This document shows, one piece after another, positions 61,861 through 64,000 of a DNA stretch of 64,000 bases (positions are counted from its first letter, which is position 1; each line of letters opens with the position of its first letter). This stretch comes from Burkholderiales bacterium (lineage in GTDB: Bacteria; Pseudomonadota; Gammaproteobacteria; Burkholderiales; Burkholderiaceae_C), in contig JAFKGD010000002.1 in assembly GCA_017307855.1 (NCBI GenBank), positions 62,001-126,000 of the forward strand, written 5' to 3'. Under the pieces are notes generated by a model. The model saw only the letters and a program-made list of their open reading frames with translations. It was not told where the DNA came from and searched no databases. The translations under genes and the position numbers were made by a program.

Positions 61861-62574
61861 ATGCCGACCGTTTCTCCCATCGAACCTGCCAACCCCACCC
61901 TGGCCCGCGCCACCTACGACCGGTTGCGCGCCGACGTGATATCGGGCCAGTGGGAGCCCGGGCGCAAGCTGCTGATGCACGAACTGCGTGACCGATACCA
62001 GGTCGGCGCCAGCCCGCTGCGTGAAGCGCTCAACCGCCTGGCCAGCGAGGAATGGGTGGTGCACAACGACCAGCGCGGCTTCAGCGTGGCGCAGGCCACC
62101 GCAGAGGCCCTGGACGACCTGGTGGTCACCCGCATCTCGATCGAATCGCTCGCGCTGGCGCAGGCCATGGCCGCGCGTGCGCCCGAATGGGAAGAGCAGC
62201 TGGTGCTGGCCTTCCATCGCCTGTCGCGCACGCCGCGCTCGGTGCAGCCCGACAGCTTCGAGGAAAACCCCGAGTGGGAGCGACTGCATCGTGCCTACCA
62301 CTTCGCCCTGCTGCAGGGCTGCCGCTCACCGCTGCTGCTGGGCTTTTGCGAACAGCTCTACGACCAGGCCTACCGCTACCGGCAACTGGCCGCCAAGAAG
62401 GCCTACAAGCGCCGCAACGAACTCGACGAACACCGCGCGCTGTTCGACGCGGTGATGGGCGGCCAGCTGGAAGAGGCGCAGCGCCTCATGGCCGAGCACT
62501 ACCGGCGCACGGCGGGGTTCGTGGAGACGCCGGCGGCCGTCGAGCCGGCCGCCCGCATCGCCACGCGACCCTGA
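61861..62574 (+). CDS. GntR-family regulator, FCD (FadR) type
   Basis: 237 residues. The N-terminal winged helix has TYDRLRADVISGQWEPGRKL and the recognition-helix region GASPLREALNRLASEEWV. An all-helical FCD effector domain follows, with likely metal or ligand His in RAYHFALLQGC and EHRALFDAV and the late AEHYRRT. It starts 16 bp after the last operator half-site, so autoregulation is likely. It is divergent from the FAH-led operon and is the obvious regulator of it. Confidence 0.92.
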   Translation: MPTVSPIEPANPTLARATYDRLRADVISGQWEPGRKLLMHELRDRYQVGASPLREALNRLASEEWVVHNDQRGFSVAQATAEALDDLVVTRISIESLALAQAMAARAPEWEEQLVLAFHRLSRTPRSVQPDSFEENPEWERLHRAYHFALLQGCRSPLLLGFCEQLYDQAYRYRQLAAKKAYKRRNELDEHRALFDAVMGGQLEEAQRLMAEHYRRTAGFVETPAAVEPAARIATRP

Positions 62575-62587
62575 GGCCACGAACGAC

Positions 62588-62619
62588 AAGGGGCTGCACC
62601 CTCGCGGATGCAGCCCCTT
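62588..62619. terminator. Bidirectional terminator between gntR and alaS
   Basis: A perfect 11-bp stem, AAGGGGCTGCA (62588-62598) and TGCAGCCCCTT (62609-62619), with a 10-nt loop lies between the two convergent genes. The terminal A/T runs are short, so it is a fair but not ideal intrinsic terminator in both directions. Confidence 0.7.
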
Positions 62620-62643
62620 GCCTTTGCGTTCAGCCCTGACGTC

Positions 62644-64000
62644 TCAGGCGCGCTCGGCCACCCAGCCCTGCACCGACTTGAGCGCCGCCGGCAGGGCCGT
62701 GGCGTCGGTGCCGCCGGCCATGGCCATGTCGGCCTTGCCGCCGCCCTTGCCGCCCACCTGCTGGGCGACGAAGTTGACCAGCTCGCCGGCCTTCACGCGA
62801 CCCATGGCGTCGGCCGTGACGCCGGCCGCGATCTGGACCTTGTTGCCGTCCACGGCGGCCAGCACGATGGCCGCGCTCTTGAGCTTGTCCTTGAGCTTGT
62901 CCATGGTGTCGCGCAAGGTCTTGGCGTCGGCGCCTTCCAGGCGCGCGGCCAGCACCTTGAGGCCCTTGACGTCGACGGCCTGGGAGACGAGTTCGTCGCC
63001 CTGGCTCGATGCCAGCTTGCCCTTGAGCTGGGCGACTTCCTTCTCGAGCGCGCGCACCTGATCGAGCACCTGCGCGATACGCGTCTGCAGCTCCGACGCG
63101 GGCGCCTTGAGCGAGCCGGCCGCGCGGTTCACGTTCGATTCGAGTTGCTGCAGGTAGGCCAGCGCGTTGGCGCCGGTGACGGCCTCCACGCGTCGGATGC
63201 CGGCGGCCACGCCGCCTTCGGAGACGATCTTGAACAGGCCGATGTCGCCCGTGCGCTGCACGTGGGTGCCGCCGCACAGTTCGCGGCTGCTGCCGATGTC
63301 GAGCACGCGCACGCTGTCGCCGTACTTCTCGCCGAACAGCATCATCGCGCCCGTGGCCTTGGCGGCCTCGATCTCCATCACGCGGGCCAGCGTCTCGCGG
63401 TTCTCCAGCACTTCGGCGTTGACGCGGCGCTCGATCTCGACGATCTGCTCGGGCGTGACGGCCTGGTTGTGCGTGAAGTCGAAGCGGGTCTTGTCGGCAT
63501 CGACCAGCGAGCCTTTCTGCTGCACGTGGTCGCCCAGCACTTCGCGCAGGGCCTTGTGCATCAGATGGGTGACGCTGTGGTTGCGCATGGTGGACTGGCG
63601 GCGTGCGACGTCCACCTGGGCCTTCACGGCATCGCCCACCTTGAGCGTGCCCTGCGTCTGCGTGCCGTGGTGGCCGAAGACGTCGGCGCGGATCTTCAGC
63701 GTGTCTTCCACGCCGAACTGCACGCCCTCGGCGGCCAGCATGCCGCAGTCGCCCACCTGGCCGCCGCTTTCGGCGTAGAACGGCGTGGTGTCGAGCACGA
63801 CGACGCCGGCCTGGCCTTCGGAGAGCTGCTGCACCGGCGTGCCTTCGTGGTAGAGCGCCACCACCTTGGCGGGCTGCTCCAGCAGTTCGTAGCCGGTGAA
63901 CGGATGGCCTTCGCCCGTGTAGTCGAGCGCACGGTCCATGCGGAACTTGCCGGCGGCGCGGCCGGCGGCTTTCTGCTTGTCCATGGCTGCCTTGAAGCCC
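62644..64000 (-). CDS. alaS: Alanyl-tRNA synthetase (C-terminal half)
   Basis: 451 residues are visible; the catalytic domain lies beyond the right edge. The editing domain zinc site is seen in NHSVTHLMH and [13 protein letters not shown], and [12 protein letters not shown] marks the domain start. A coiled segment and the C-Ala domain rich in Gly/Ala ([17 protein letters not shown]) close the protein. It is ordinary housekeeping. Confidence 0.96.
   Translation of the reverse strand, partial: GFKAAMDKQKAAGRAAGKFRMDRALDYTGEGHPFTGYELLEQPAKVVALYHEGTPVQQLSEGQAGVVVLDTTPFYAESGGQVGDCGMLAAEGVQFGVEDTLKIRADVFGHHGTQTQGTLKVGDAVKAQVDVARRQSTMRNHSVTHLMHKALREVLGDHVQQKGSLVDADKTRFDFTHNQAVTPEQIVEIERRVNAEVLENRETLARVMEIEAAKATGAMMLFGEKYGDSVRVLDIGSSRELCGGTHVQRTGDIGLFKIVSEGGVAAGIRRVEAVTGANALAYLQQLESNVNRAAGSLKAPASELQTRIAQVLDQVRALEKEVAQLKGKLASSQGDELVSQAVDVKGLKVLAARLEGADAKTLRDTMDKLKDKLKSAAIVLAAVDGNKVQIAAGVTADAMGRVKAGELVNFVAQQVGGKGGGKADMAMAGGTDATALPAALKSVQGWVAERA

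Overview
The window is a strongly GC-rich chromosome segment of a betaproteobacterium. The order Burkholderiales is well supported and a Comamonadaceae-like member is the best guess. The reasons are the gene orders DUF3579-argD-argF, glyA-nrdR followed by a type IV pilus minor-pilin operon, ribE-ribBX-ribH-nusB and ybgC-tolQRA, the abundance of Bug/TctC periplasmic receptors, and dense ATGA start/stop overlaps. No rRNA, tRNA, insertion sequence or CRISPR array was seen.

Region 1 (1-11,100) is mobile. A leftward mating-pair-formation operon reads traG, a CopG-type gene, then trbB-C-D-E-J-K-L-F-G, as in Tn4371-like integrative conjugative elements, and runs off the left edge inside trbG. No relaxase, integrase, replication or partition gene sits upstream of traG. 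Instead there is a divergent, less GC-rich gene of the TIGR02391 family, and ordinary chromosome resumes about 270 bp later. This end of the element therefore looks truncated or rearranged.

Region 2 (11,365-17,000) is core metabolism: DUF3579, argD, argF, an HD-domain hydrolase, a YkgJ-type cysteine-cluster protein, then glyA behind a ZTP (pfl) riboswitch, and nrdR with a good intrinsic terminator.

Region 3 (17,200-28,700) is a type IV pilus operon, pilE-fimT-pilV-pilW-pilX-pilY1, followed 4 bp later by a TonB-like gene. PilY1 has 2387 residues. An insertion of roughly 1000 residues interrupts its N-terminal VWA-like half. The insertion holds a Gln/Arg/Thr-rich segment and about 25 tandem degenerate units that mostly carry a cysteine pair. 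This is the most striking object in the window.

Region 4 (28,700-47,300) is housekeeping: riboflavin genes (ribD, ribE, a ribBX with a degenerate GTP cyclohydrolase II half, ribH), nusB, an aminotransferase, ybgC-tolQ-tolR-tolA without tolB-pal, and dnaE on the other strand. Next come a small toxin-antitoxin pair directly in front of trhO, a group of pirins, a flavodoxin-fold protein and DoxX with a LysR regulator, and then gluQRS-trmB.

Region 5 (47,400-62,600) is catabolic and transport accessory DNA. It holds an orphan branched-chain-type ABC receptor and two amidohydrolase/Bug pairs around one LysR gene, with a shared 14-bp motif in front of both Bug genes. It also holds a seven-gene leftward operon (FAH hydrolase, NodB-fold deacetylase, Bug, CocE-type hydrolase, Bug, Bug, CocE-type hydrolase) divergent from a GntR/FCD regulator with three symmetrically placed TGTCGA operator-like sites. 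No TctA/TctB membrane genes accompany the five Bug receptors. The substrate cannot be read from the sequence; a substituted ester or amide that yields a beta-dicarbonyl or ring-cleavage product is the natural hypothesis. The window ends inside alaS.
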